From Caprimulgus europaeus (taxonomy: Eukaryota; Chordata; Aves; Caprimulgiformes; Caprimulgidae), in assembly GCA_907165065.1 (NCBI GenBank), contig OU015528.1, forward strand, positions 23,394,015 through 23,458,014: 64,000 nt of DNA, given 5' to 3'. The notes beneath the pieces are model-generated. The model was not told where the DNA came from, made no database searches, and saw nothing but the letters and a program-made list of their open reading frames with translations. The translations under genes and the position numbers were made by a program. Below are positions 1-12,655 of this stretch, piece after piece; within the stretch, counting starts at the first letter, position 1, and every line of letters begins with the position of its first letter.

Positions 1-788
1 ACCACCCTCACAGTCAAGAATTTCTTCCTAACACCTGATCTAGATCTATCCTCTTCCAGTTTAAAGCCATTTCTACTTGTTCTATCACTAATTGCCTTTA
101 TAAAAAGTCCCTCCCCAGCTTTCTTGTAGGCCCCTTCAGGTACTGGAAGGCCGCTATAAGATCTCCCCAAAGCCTTCTCTTCTCCAGGCTGAACAGCCCC
201 AACTCTCTCAGCCTGTCCTCATAGGAGAGGTGCTCCAGCCCTCGGATCATCCTTGTGGCCTCCTCTGGTCTCTTTCTAACTGGTCCATGTCTTTCTTGTG
301 TTGGTTGCTCCAGGACTGGACATAGTACTCCAGGTGGAGACTTATGAGAGTGGAGTACAAGGGTAGAATCACCTCCCTTGACCTACTGGCAACACTTCTC
401 TTGATGCAGCCCAGGATGCAGTTGGCCTTCTGGGCTGCAAGTGCACATTGCTGGCTCATGTTGAGCTTCTCGTCTACCACCACTCCCAAGTCCTTCTCTT
501 CAGAGCTGGCCTCAAGCCACTCATTGCCCAGTCTGTATTTAAGTTTGGAATTGCCCCGACTTGGGTTCAGGACGTTGTATTTGGCCCTGTTGAACTTCAT
601 GAGGTTAGCACAGGCCTCTCAAGCCTGTCAAGGTCCCCATGGATGACATCCCATCCCTCCAGCGTGTCAACCGTATCACTCAGCTTGGTATCGTTGGCAA
701 ATTTGCTGAGGGTGCACTCAATCCCACTGTCCCATGTCTCCAACAAAGATGTTGAACAGCACCAGCAAACAGAACTCCTACAAAACTT
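1..788 (-). mobile_element. CR1 LINE, 5'-truncated, 3' end cut off by the window edge
   Basis: This is a fragment of a CR1 non-LTR retrotransposon covering the palm-to-C-terminal part of the ORF2 reverse transcriptase. Read on the minus strand, about 780-660 gives LFNIFVGDM, GIECTLSKFANDTKL and DTLEG. About 600-247 gives [34 protein letters not shown] and [12 protein letters not shown]. Below 247 are decayed matches to the C-terminal region (tatgaggacaggctgagaga and onward). The catalytic FADD box reads FAND (690-701), so a metal-binding aspartate codon is lost. Frameshifts near 730 and 600 also break the frame, so the copy is dead. Homology fades above about 788, consistent with the 5' truncation usual for CR1. 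The 3' tail would lie left of base 1. It closely resembles the copy at 12006-12655 and probably belongs to the same subfamily. Family assignment is firm; the subfamily is not determined. Confidence 0.95.
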
Positions 789-3700
789 TATCTGAGTCAA
801 ATCCAATCCATCTGGCCACCTAAATAGAGCAGAAAACTTTAACGTGTTTTTGGTAGGACTGATTGCACTATTGGAGTGATATCCTTGCTCTCTAGTCTAA
901 TCACACTGTGTATGAACAAACATCAAGTATTTTTATAGTGATTACTATGAATTAAATACTTAGCAATATGGAGTCAGAACAATCACTAAAATGTCAGTTT
1001 CCTCTGAAAAAATTAATGTGGTATAAATCCTGAAATCAACACATTCAGAAGTTAAACCTAGAATCAAAAAACAATTATTTTTTTAATATTTCACTTTAAT
1101 TAAAGTTGAAATTCTGCAGAAAGAACAGAAGCAAACCACCTGAAGTATGAAGAAAGCCTAGGTTTGTGCATCAGAGTGGTAAAAAGTAATTTAAAATAGG
1201 GAATAAACATTGGTGAGGACCAGAAAAAAAAGTATAAGTACATGATAGAGAAACTGCAGAGCACCATGGTATTGGAATGTTTTGCAGGCACTGGGGAAAA
1301 AACAGAATTTATATAATCTTGGTTTTTATCAGAAGAGAGACATGCTTATGAATACAAATACAGTTCTCCACCAAGCAGAAGATAATTCTTAAGGGAAATA
1401 TTTATGTGACATACTGAATGATGCTGACAACTTCATTTCTCAATATCTGTGCATATATAATATATATTTCTTTGACCTGCCTATAGTGTGAGACTGTGCT
1501 ATAATGAACAGAATATCTATGCAAGTGGCAATGAAATATTCACTAAAGCAGTCAATACTGCTGCTGAGATAAAATCCAAGGTTAAGAAATGTGTAACCTT
1601 GAGACTGAAAAAAGTGAAGTTAACACAGAAAAGTGGTTTTTGTCACGTAGTGAAATAAATTGAAAAATCCATAAATCTAAGGTTGTTACTTGCACTTGTT
1701 TTTGAATAAATTATTGTATTATCCTGTGACTTTGAAATAGAAAAAAGTATAACAGTACCCTAGTCTTCTATATTTTAACTAGAGATGGGGGGAAAAAAAC
1801 CAAAACAACTTAATTTACATCCACCACTGAGTCGTGTCAAAATACATTACAGAACACCGTGCCAGTATTTTAAAAACAATTGTAGAAGTTATTAGGAAAA
1901 GAGATGGTTATGACCTCTTGAAATGCAGCAGACATATCTTCAATGAAATAAAAAAGCCATATTATTGATAATAATATTTTCTTTTACTAGTGCATGTAAA
2001 ATCACAATGCACCATTTCCTTTTGTTCATTTGACTTCATTATTTCATGCTAAAGGTTTGTGAAGCTGAGATTCTTCTGCCCTCATTTAGGCATCTGAAAG
2101 TTGGGCATCTAGCTAAAAACAGATTACTATAGATGTACTTTATAATCAATGGGAGAAAGAGATCTCTTTATCAGGCAATTCATCTCAATGTCAGCAAAAA
2201 TCAAGAATTAGTTTCTTCAAAATAGGTAACTTGGGCCTTTTCAGATCCAAATGTCTGCATGTGCTTGGCAGAGGAGATGCAGGATAGGTAGGGCACCCAT
2301 GCCCCTGTGATATGCATCCCGGTAACCTGAGGTGTCAAAAGTGACAGTAGACACCTGTATCTCTCCCTGAGCATCCAATGCAGGAGTTACTCTGGAAGGC
2401 TCTGCTCCATTCTTCTAGTTATAAAGGGAGCCTAGGATAATGACTTAAATGTATATTTACAGCCTTTAGATATTTAAATTGGGTCTCATCTTTTATGTGA
2501 ACATTTGTCCTACTAGTAATCTATGTAATTCTTCACACATGCACAAAGAAATAGATCCTCTCTGCTTTATATTTGCCATCATACTGTTGGCTTCAAGGTA
2601 ATTCATATCAAGAGAATCTATGCAAAAGTAGTTTCCTCAGGTGGCTTTCCAAAATGAGATGTACCACATGAAAGGCTAATTTGAGGGGAAGAGGGGAGAA
2701 ACGGGAGAAAGAAATAGACATGTTTCTCATCCTCATTCCTTTGAAAGTACAAAACTGAATTCAAGTGGGTTTTCTTATATCTTAGCCAGAGAAGAAAAAT
2801 AAACTGGGTTCTCTATAGGCTGTTTTGTTTTATGCCTCATCTAACTACGCTTCTTGTGACTTGCTAGCAGGAAACAGGCTGCTATGACAATGATTGATGT
2901 GTATGCCGCTCCAGAGTCAGAAATTTACTTGTTAGGGAAGTTAACTGGTGGAAAATTGGGTATTGTAGAGAAGGCAGCAAATACTTAACAAGGCCTACAA
3001 TGCGAGTCCAAAATGTGGAAGCCAAATTAATGGCGGGTAGACACCTGCATATCAGGACGTATATGACAGTATTTTGTGATAGATGGCAGATGGCTTTGTT
3101 GTTGCAAAGCATGCATACAAGAGATGAGTACAAGGTACTTATTTATAAAGTCAGCAACGGATACAAGTACTGGTTTTGTTATACAGTTTCATCATGTAGT
3201 TTACATAAAATTATATAAGATTATAGCATTTCATTATGGGAATGGTTGTGCTAAGCTGGTTCTTTGATAGCATTTGCATTCTTTTAAGTGTCTGCATGAT
3301 GACAGCAACAGTAATGAAAATAGTGGGCTTGGGGTTTTTTTGTAAATAGACTAGAACCAGATGTCATTTTTGGTAATATAGATGAACAGTGCTTTATAGA
3401 ACCAGGGGCAGATAATTTCTAGGCAGATTGTTTCTTAGTTATTCTTAGAAGAAGCATATGTGCTGCATATGATTGCCAGGAAATCGCTTGCAGCAAGTGT
3501 GTTGGTAGCAAAAAGATACTGCTATTAATTGGCACTTGTAAATTTTAACTATTCATACATTTTAGCCAGTGATATTACAGATAAAAATTTATTTAAGTAA
3601 GAATGGGAATCTACTCCAAAAAATGTAGGTTTAAGTGTTGAAACAGTATTTCTGCAAAATGCCTTTACCAGGAAATTTTGTGGCATCAGCAAAAATTATG

Positions 3701-5616
3701 CAAAATTAGCTAGGTTAATAGTTTTGGGGATATTGGTGAGAATTTCAGTGAAGTCTTTCAAGGGATGTTTTTGGGTGTTTCAGAATAGCTTAATTGCTTA
3801 ATTTTTGTCAAATGGTACAGTTTAACTGATCCAACTCAAAATTTTCGAAATGGATCACTATTTTTCTCAGGGACTCATGGGAGGAAAAAAAGTCTGTCTT
3901 CAAAATTAGTGAGTATACACAAGGTTGGTGTTGCAAGCTAGCTAGTAGAAAACCTAACCACAATGGGAGTATAAGTTTGCCATTTTCCGTCCTCAGTATT
4001 TCTACAAAGCCACAATTCAATAAATAAGGCTGAACACTAAAGCTGCTTTCCTCAAATTGTGAATGATGCGCCACAGTTATCCCTGTCTCTGAAATGTGAT
4101 CCAGCTTCCTCTTATATTCTTAGTAGTAGAAAATATAGAAAATCAACAATTTTTTAAAATAAACAAAGTATGTATCTATGTATCTATGCAAAGAAAAATA
4201 ATTAGAATGGCAAGATATGTTCTATAAAAACTGTTCTTTGGTGTAATAAAAAAGACCAAGAAAAACAAAATATAACTTTTCAGTCTTGGAGAAACTCAGA
4301 GGTTGTAGGGTTCTGCTGTATTTTATTCAATACTTGGGAAGCCATGGCCCTGGCTTTGTCCCATTTGTCTTTACTAAACATTAAAAAAAATAAAAGGAAT
4401 GAAAGACTCAAGTTCTGTAAAGTTTATTCTTACAAAAAGCTATTTCACTTTCTCCATTAAAAAAAAAAAAAAAGTAGTGAGAGATGCACTCTCCACAATT
4501 TGTTTCTCACCAAAATTTATTTATTTCAACAGTGCAAAATCAATGGAGGAAAAGGAAGATTGCACTGTATAAATCGTGCTTCTGATTTAAATCCAGACTT
4601 TGAATGGAAAGTTCACAGACTTCTACAGTGGCATGTGGAAAGCCTAGTGGATTAGATGGTTTTGTGTAGGTTGTGAAGAAGCAGATGAAAAATGGGAAGC
4701 TAATTTCAACCTGGCTAGGACCGCACGATAATATTTCACATATGGCCTGTGATTGAAATGTTCTTTATTCTCTGAAACATTTGCAGTATCCTGCTGTGGA
4801 GATGAGCTTATTTGCTGCTGCTAGTTGATATTATCTTGTTATGTTTTAATTTTGTTATCTTCAGTCTTATTATTAACTGTATGCAGTGCACAGTTTGTAT
4901 GCATCATATTCAGTACCGCTTAAGCTATACATTAGAACAGAGAGAAAAGAACCAAGTTGCTTTCAGATAATTCAATCTTTGAGAGTTTTTAGTATTTCAA
5001 TGATTTTTTTCATAACTTCGTACCTAATGTACTTTGTGATTTGGTGATCTTCAGTCTTCAGTCAATTAGCTTTGAGTGTTATTGATTAGTAATTTGGATA
5101 AAATAAGTAACTAGTATCATGATAAAAAGCCGGTAAACTCTTAGTGTAGGAATCATATTTTGCTTTCTTCTTTTTATTGTGACAGTAGATATTTCTACTC
5201 TTGTTCTATTTTAATCAGAACATCTGATTCTTATTGTAATGTGAAAAACAATAACAATACACAGATCAGTAACTAGCATTCAGATTTTCACAGGCTAGCT
5301 AGCAGGAAATGCTTCCATCTGCTTGGAGAGCTTTGGATTAAGCCTTTAGAAAAGAAATCCAAGCTACTTTCACTTACTGTAAGAAATACTAAAGATAATC
5401 AACAATGAAATAGCTGTATTTTCTAAAAAAATAAATGGATATTCTAAATACTAATGTAAGAATTATTTATTTCAAATAAAATCTATGATTGGCTTCCTTT
5501 AGGTGTCTCCATTTGTCTTTTAGACCAAGCGTAGTAACTAAGAAAGGCACATTTGAAACCTTGAATGAGCACCGGAAGATGTTCATTTGCCACGGTTCAG
5601 TTTTTTCTGCCATAAC
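789..5616. other. AT-rich stretch with no identified gene
   Basis: I see no exon, RNA gene or named repeat here. Open frames are at most 88 codons, lie on both strands and resemble no family I know. A run of 15 A occurs at 4459-4473. The sequence could be intronic, intergenic or very old repeat. Confidence 0.6.
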
Positions 5617-7165
5617 CATAGAATCATAGAATCTTCAGTTAAGCATAGGATTTTGCTTTTCATGCATCTTTTTTATTTGATTTCTTACATTCCCATGGAA
5701 AAATGATATGAAAATAGTGTCTATCTTATTCTCTTTTGAAACTATTGGAATTTGTTTATTTTCCATGTTATTAGTGGAAGGTTCCTGAAGAGACTCTAAA
5801 GCACAATAAACTTAACCAGGTAGTTCTTGAAATATGTCATTACAGGCTTTTCACACTGGAAACTCCACAGTTTTCCCAGGCATTTACTTACTATTCTTCT
5901 CATTTGACCATTATAAAGTTTTTCTAAACCTACCATGGTTCAGTTTAAGTCCACCTTTTTTCCCAGTCAACATGGTCTTGGAAAGCTGCTTGTGTTCTCC
6001 TTTCAGCAGATAGTGTGATACAGGTGCCAAGAATGATGACACACATCCCTTCCATCTTCTCTTCTCCAGGATAACCAACTGCACTTCTTCTGACCCTTCA
6101 GTGGTAATATTTATTAGTTCTCTGAAAATTCTTTTCTTCCAGACTAAGAAGCTGCTCCATATTTTTCTTGATGATGGTGTTCCAAATGGAATATGGTACT
6201 TCAACTGAGATCTTTTGAATATCCAATGCACAGCTAAGCAGGGAGATGATTTCACATATTTTAGAGGTGATATGACCATTTCTGCATCTATTCATGTTCA
6301 CCATTTCACAATAGCATGACACTGTTCTCTTGTTCAGTTTTGTGGTCTCCAGATATTTCTTCTCCATATGTTATTTATGTATTTGAATATCCCTGCCCAA
6401 CTGTAGTACTTCCTATGAGTCTGCTCCAAATTTCACCCTTTTTTCCATTCCATCTCTCAAATTTAATGGGCCTACTTTGAATGCAGTTTCTATTATCCAA
6501 CATACTGGCTGCCCCTCCAGGTATGGTATGATCAGCAAACTTAATGAGTAAACTCACTGCTCTATAGTCCAATTCTTTAATGAAAATATTTACTAGAACA
6601 ATAGAATGGACTCCTGCAAAATTCCCTTTATGCATTTCTATCTTGACAGTGAGCTATTAATAATCACAGTCTGTGTACAGTTTTCTATTCTATAGTATTA
6701 TCATTTAGACTGACATTTCTTTACTGGCTTACGAGAATTTCATGAGAGATAGTGTCTTTCTAAAGGAAAGATATATTATATTGATTGTTGCTTCTCTGTC
6801 CACAAAACCTGCCATCCTGCTGTGGAAGGAAATTAGATTAGCTAGACGTGATTTGTTGTTGGCAAATCCATGTTGGCTGATGTTCATTTCCTTGTTGCTT
6901 TGCAGGTGCTTATGAAAAGCCTATATGGTGATTTGTCCAAATGTATAGAAAGAACTGAAGTTAACTCAGACAGCTTGTAGTACTTGGCTCCTCCTTTTTA
7001 TCTTATTTTAGTGGAACAAATTCCTTTCTCTAGTCTTTTGATATGACATTTCTTTTCCATGGTACCTTTAATATGACTCATAATAGCTTTAAAATATTAT
7101 CAGTCAATCTTTAAGTACCTAATGATGCCCTTTGCAGGATCATCTGGCCTGAAAATACCTAACTT
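5617..7165 (-). mobile_element. Ancient, heavily decayed CR1 LINE (reverse transcriptase relic)
   Basis: Decayed CR1 ORF2 can be followed in order on the minus strand. Near 7150 is the RPDD start of the RPDEVHPRVL region. At about 7005-6970 is KKEEPSTT, matching KKEDPGNYRP. At 6861-6881 is ISQHGFA (family SQHGFTKGKSC). At about 6770-6725 are remnants of FSKAFDTVSH. At 6640-6510 are LVNIFIKELD and KFADHT, where the catalytic FADD has become FADH. Near 6065 is LEKRRWKG (family LEKRRLRG), near 5930 GLKLNHGRFR (family GLKLRQGRFR), and near 5865 LPGKTVEFP (family LPREVVESP). Two tandem catagaat octamers at 5617-5632 are the 3' tail in reverse. About 1.55 kb in total. Multiple frameshifts and deletions are present, for example motif A has lost its start. 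Motif order and spacing fit one old insertion. The stretch from 6100 to 6370 is too diverged to align by eye. Confidence 0.8.
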
Positions 7166-10100
7166 ACCTAATTTTCTATTGAGCCTAGCCTCTGAACACA
7201 CGTAGATATATATATCTAGACACCTATTTTAAAGTTCCTTGGTGCATGATTCCACCGAAATGTAGGCATTTGATGGCATTATAGACACCGTGGGAACCCT
7301 TCCTGGCCTCCAGCTTCCACTCCAGAAGGATATGCATCTGCTGAAGGACCTACATAGTATCTTTTGGCCTCAAATATGCAGCTGATCTGCAATAGTGAAT
7401 AGTAAAATGGTATTAACACCTATATTTAGGCAAGAGAACTGTGCCTGTGCAGCCAAAGAAGTCCAGAAAATTACTCAGTCACTAGGTCTCCATTGCAGGG
7501 TGATTGGAACTGCTCTTCAGGCTCCCCTGACTACGTTGACTGGATCACCAATTACAATTGTGGAAACAACTACTTTCACACAAAGACACTAGCTGTAGAC
7601 ATTCAGAGCTTGGTTCAGTTGCCTAGACATAGGTATTTGTGTCAACTTAGATGGCAGATGGTATGTTGCCTGGCTTCCAGCTAATGGTGCAGGGAGGCAC
7701 CTGTAACCTGTAGTTCCTGTATGATACTGCCAGTTCAAACGGTGCCAGATGCCTGTGTTTAGAAAATTAATTGAGGTTCTAAATTTCAGTATTAATCTGG
7801 GATTTAATCCTATTCTTTGAGTTGAGCTGTTTTCTTTACCTCCATCTTCTATGTCACCTAGGGTAAGTTTGCTCCTACTGAAGTGACTGGACCTTTTGTT
7901 GTTTTAAAATACAGTTGCCATTTAGAACTGTGTTTCAGTTCTTCAGCTGTGACTAGTTTTCCTTATTCACAAAACAGAGAGAAATCATCAGGGGTTATAG
8001 AGGTTAGAAATGAACTATTCTTAATAAGTGATATGAATATCCCCAGCTAGGAGCTATTATCTAAGTCCTAGATTTTGATATTGTTAACCAAAGTAACTTT
8101 GGGAGTTGACATGAATTTCAAAATGAATGTATCTATGGTTAACAATGAATAGAATATTTGCAGTTTCCCTTGCTGAAATTCAGGCCCCTTCTAAGTGAGA
8201 CATTTATTAAAAGATTGATTGAAAGGTGATAATGGAAAATTTGTAATGGTCATGAATCCAATTACAGTCCATTATGACAGACCAAGCATTAGAATAAAGC
8301 TACAGTGAAATGCCTGTATGAGTATTACCTGAAACACTTGGTCAGCAGGAGGCTGGCAAATTCTCAAACTTCCCATGGAAATAGCTGCTTCATTAAGTTT
8401 ATTGCTTTTGTTTTCAGGTCTGTTTGGGACAGATTCCATAATTTTGTTAAATGTTATAACCAGTAGGTAAATGACGCCCTATGGCACAGTTCTGTGCACT
8501 GCAGACCCAGGGGCTTGACATGCAGGTTCAGTTCAAGAAGATCATAACCATGATCTCAAAAGGTTCTCCCCCAAGTCTAAATAGTTCTGGGAATCAGGGA
8601 GATGCTCTTGCTCATACTAGCCAAAAATAATTTAAAAAAGCCACCCAAGAAAATTTTAGTACAGTTAATGACCAAAATAGTCATTGGGTCCACTGATTTA
8701 ATTCTCTGACTTCAAAATAGCTACTTCTGCTTATTATTCTGTAGCCTAAAGTCATCCTAAAAAATGTCTGGAGAGTGACTCATAAGGGATGGAAGATAAT
8801 ATTACCTCCTCTTCTGTCCATTTTTCCATTTTTTTCTAGCCAAAGTTCTTTGATTCTACCTGAAGTAATGATAGTTGCTTGTGTGCTTGAAGTGGTTTCA
8901 AGTTCTGCAGAGGTACGTGTTTCAGAGCTGCACAGGCAATATGTATGTCTAAGAGCCAGAGACAGAGCTTTAGACACACACCTCTTCAGTCTGTCTTGGG
9001 AACACTCTGTGCTCAACCTCTTGACACATTTAGGTGTCTGAGTCAATGTCAGTAATTTGTGTGTGAGTACAGCATATTTTCTGTTGGATGGCATATCAAA
9101 TACATGCATATGTTTGGAAATGTTGCATCATTCTGTAGAGGCTACTCAAAACAAAAAATGAGACATAAGAACACAGTTGTCATTCCTTGATCATGAACTT
9201 AGGAAACTGAAGTGGTAGAGTCCTTTCAGTGTGGTTGCTCTCTCATTTTCTGTGCTGGATGGAGTGCTTGCTTCTGAAAGAATATAATTCTAAGGAAAGT
9301 CTCTACATCATTTTTCAACCTGGACAAGGATTTACAGATTTCATTTGCTGTTGCTAGAAGTCAGGACAAAAGCGACAGTAATTTGTGACTTGCTGGGACA
9401 GCTTAATGTAGTCCAGAAGATCAGGAAATTATAAGTAGCTCTCAAATATCTTCCCTTCCAGCTCTCCTAGATTCTGAGTGCAGTTTCAAATTCTATTAAA
9501 AGAGAACTTTTGAAAGTGTCAGGTCTGAAGCATCATGGTTCTATGTTTCTTACCTCTCCCTGGAGCTTGAACAGTTGAAATAGTTTTCAATTTGTTGCAT
9601 CAGGGGAATACTGTGGCTCAGTAAATCTTCCAAGTGAAAGTACTGAAAAGAAGGCTTGATTTTTAAAGCAATAGTAGCTCATTTCTAAGTGCTTTAAAAT
9701 TCAGACCACTTAAAGATGAACAATCAAATATCCTAAAATATCTTCCCTTCTTCTTCCCTTCCTTTACCTTTTTCCCATTCATCATTACTCTTGAACTAGA
9801 TAAAAATTTAAACAGGCTGTCAAAATGTTTCTGTCTATTTTTCTGTGTTAGTTCCTAAGTCATGTAATTTTTCTCCAGAACGAGTGCTTTGATTCATGCC
9901 ATCTGAACTTCAGAATACTTGTCTCAATTAAAAAAAAATGCCAACATCTCTTCAAAACCTGGTCCTATTCCTCTGCTTTCAATCAGAACTTTTACTCATG
10001 CCTGAGACTTTAAAGCTAAATTGTGGTCTTTAAAAAATATACCTTTATTGAGCTTGTACTAGGTTCAGTACTTTGGAAAAAGCGTAACTGAAGCTGCACT

Positions 10101-11667
10101 GGAGAGAGGAAGCTGATCTACAGCATTAATTATTTGAGGAATGAGAATAGCAGCAAATTTTGAGTGACATTATATAATGCTTCAGCAAAGAAAATGCCTT
10201 TTACTGAATGTAACCTACACTGACATCATTGTCTGCTTTTGTGTCTAGAATTTTAAACAGGGCTTTTGTGTATTTTCAATTTATTTTTCTTTCTTTTTTT
10301 TTTTTTTTTAGAAAGGCATTGTGGAAATGTTTTGTATAAGCCTTTTCAGCCTGAAGTTCTATCATACAAGCAATGACTCACAAATTTGCATTTCAGGGCC
10401 TATACTATCCTGCTTACAGGTTTTGACCTTGGCTAAAATCTAAGACAACCAATAAAGGAACTGAAATCATAATTCTTTGAGAATAAATTCGTTACAAATA
10501 AATAATAATAATAGAGATAAACAACATGGAAAATAAGAAGGTTTTCTTACTATATTTATTAATAGTTCTCAGTGCATAGATATCTATGTGTAATATCTTC
10601 TAATATCTTTGCACTTACTATCACCACATCTTAGTCCCTTAGGGCTATGGAGCACAACACCTGTTGACCAGTAAAATGTGGATCATGCCTCCGTAGTAGC
10701 ACCTTAAAGAGTTTTTTGTTCCTTATTATGAGTAATACATCAAGTGAAGACATGACATACAAACTTTCTGCTCACAGATTTCTTTCTAAGATAAATCCAC
10801 CAGTTTGCATCCAGAGACACTCTACGTTTCTCCTATTGGAAGTAGGAGTACATGTATCTTGGCTGTGATCAAATGCCTCATAACAGAGACGAGAGTAGGA
10901 TTTGTGATATTGAGCACAGTTAAATTTGCCAGTACCTGTTATCAAATTTGTACCAAATTCTACGTAAAAATCCCTGCAATGGAACCCTGCAGCTTCTGGT
11001 CTTTCTTCTTTCTGTGTGTTTATGCTTTTTTATTAGATGTTTGTTATGAACAGCTTTTCTTTCCTGGCTGCTTTACTTTGCAGCTAAAACTTACAAGAGA
11101 GTGAGGTGAACAAGGTTGAAAGGAAGAGCCAAACATAGTCCATAGGCCACCTTAAAAGCATTCCTTCCTTCATTAGCTACCTTGGTTAGCTAATGAAAAC
11201 ATTTATTTTGATGTAACCCTGTCCATGTGTTTACCAGGCTGGGAAATGCATTTACTATTTTTCTGAGACAATCAGATGGTATTTTACAAAGCTTGCACAA
11301 TTTCATTTTGATGTACATTTATCCTGCATTTAGGATACTTACCCCATGCAGCAGTAAAAGCTAGGGGTTGACTGGCTTGAAAGCAACTTTGCCAAAAGAA
11401 ACAAAAAACAAAAACAAACAAACAAACAAAAAAAACCACACACAAAAAAAAGAAAGAAGCAAAAAAAAACCCAACCTGAGGGGAACATGAGGGAGTGGTG
11501 TGTCTCCACAGCAACTGGGCTGTGACTAACATAAGTGTAGCCATTAGGTCAGACAAAGTGATTTTTCCCCTCTCTCTATCTGGCACTTGTGAGATAACAT
11601 CTGGAGTCATGTCATTTCTCATGTGACAACAATGACGTGGACACATTGGAGCATGGCCAGGGAAGCC
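7166..11667. other. Stretch with no identified gene
   Basis: No exon, RNA gene or named repeat is recognised. A perfect 16-bp palindrome lies at 7203-7218 (tagatatatatatcta). A run of 16 T occupies 10294-10309. An A/C-rich low-complexity patch is listed separately. Open frames are short and overlap antisense ones. Confidence 0.55.
11399..11473. repeat. A-rich (AAAC)n-like low-complexity patch
   Basis: The sequence is almost entirely A and C, with aaac/aaaac units and a short cacacaca segment. It carries only a few G residues, near its 3' end. It accounts for the F/V/C-rich middle of a 136-codon antisense open frame, which is therefore not a gene. Confidence 0.85.
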
Positions 11668-11980
11668 TTCCAAGATGGTAAGGGATTGAAGCACATGATG
11701 TATGAGGAGAGGCTGAGAGAACCGTGTTTATTCAGACTGGAAAAGAAAAGATTTCAGGGGATCTTATCTAAACCTGCTTAATGTGGCAGTGCAGATAAAG
11801 AGGAGCTAAAATTCCTTCAAGAGGCACGCAGTAAAAGGATGAGAGTCAAGAGTCACAAGTTATAATGTGAGAAATTCTTATTTGAATTTGATATAAGGAG
11901 CACATTTTTCACCATGAAAATGTTCTAACACTGGAATATGTCACCCAGAGTGCTGTGAGATCTCCATCCTTGTAGCCCTA
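11668..11980 (+). mobile_element. Old diverged CR1 fragment, upstream of a younger CR1
   Basis: The segment starts with tatgaggagaggctgagaga and then cagactggaaaagaaaagat, which match the CR1 C-terminal coding region (YEERLRE, SLEKRRL). Further on, aaagaggagctaaaattcc, the tttttcaccatgaaaatgtt region, acactggaatatgtcaccca and tgagatctccatccttgtag line up with the CR1 class that carries an aaagaggac...agccaggctc segment and ends ggttgcccagaggctgtggagtctccatccttgga. No frame is open across it. It lacks the CR1 3' end and stops about 25 bases before the start of the next copy. It is more diverged than its neighbour and looks like a different CR1 subfamily, so it probably predates it. The boundary is approximate. 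Confidence 0.75.
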
Positions 11981-12005
11981 TGCTCACTTTTTGGGTACTT
12001 TTCAG

Positions 12006-12655
12006 CATGGTGGATGAGAAGCTCAACATGAGCCAGCAATGTGCACTTGCAGCCCAGAAGTCCAACTGCATCCTGGGCTGCATCAAGAGAAGCGTGGCCA
12101 GCAGGTCAAGGGAGGTGATTCTACCCATGTACTCTGCTCTCGTAAGGCCCCACCTGGAGTACTGCGTCCAGTTCTGGAGCCCCCAACACAGGAAAGACAT
12201 GGACCTGTTAGAATGAGTCCAGAGGAGGCCACAAGGATGAGCCAAGGGCTGGAGCACCTCTCCTATGAGGACAGGCTGAGAGAGTTGGGGCTGTTAAGCC
12301 TGGAGAAGACACAGCTTTGGGGAGATCTTATAGTGGCTTTCCAGTACCTGAAGGGGCCTACAAGAAAGCTGGGGAGGGACTTTTTATAAGGGCAGTTAGT
12401 GACAGAACAAGTAGAAATGGCTTTAAACTGGAAGAAGGTAGGTCTAGATTAGATGTTAGGAAGAAATTCTTCACTGTGAGAGTGGTCAGACACTGGAACA
12501 GGTTACCCAAGGAAGTTGTGGATGCCCCCTCCCTGGAAGTGTTCAAGGCCAGGTTGAATGAGGCTTTGAGCAGCCTGATCTAGTGGAAGGTGTCCCTGCT
12601 CATGGCATGGGGGTTGGAGCTAGATGATCTTTAAGGTCCCTTCCAATTCTATGAT
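12006..12655 (+). mobile_element. CR1 LINE 3' fragment (reverse transcriptase C terminus and tail)
   Basis: The copy begins inside the conserved [17 protein letters not shown] segment of ORF2 (12006 onward). It continues through [25 protein letters not shown], about 100 codons farther on through SLEKTQL, and then GFKLEEGRSRLDVRKKFF and HWNRLPKEVV. Two frame changes are needed, near 12210 and 12330, so it is not functional. The 3' untranslated part reads ggttggagctagatgatctttaaggtccc and ends with one full ATTCTATG octamer at 12646-12653. About 650 bp of a full element are present, so it is strongly 5' truncated, as most CR1 copies are. CR1 normally makes no target-site duplication, and I see none. 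Confidence 0.96.

Noticed and set aside
11284-11694. 136-codon minus-strand frame with F/V/C-rich centre
   Set aside because: The centre is the antisense of the A/C-rich low-complexity patch, and the rest has no family resemblance.
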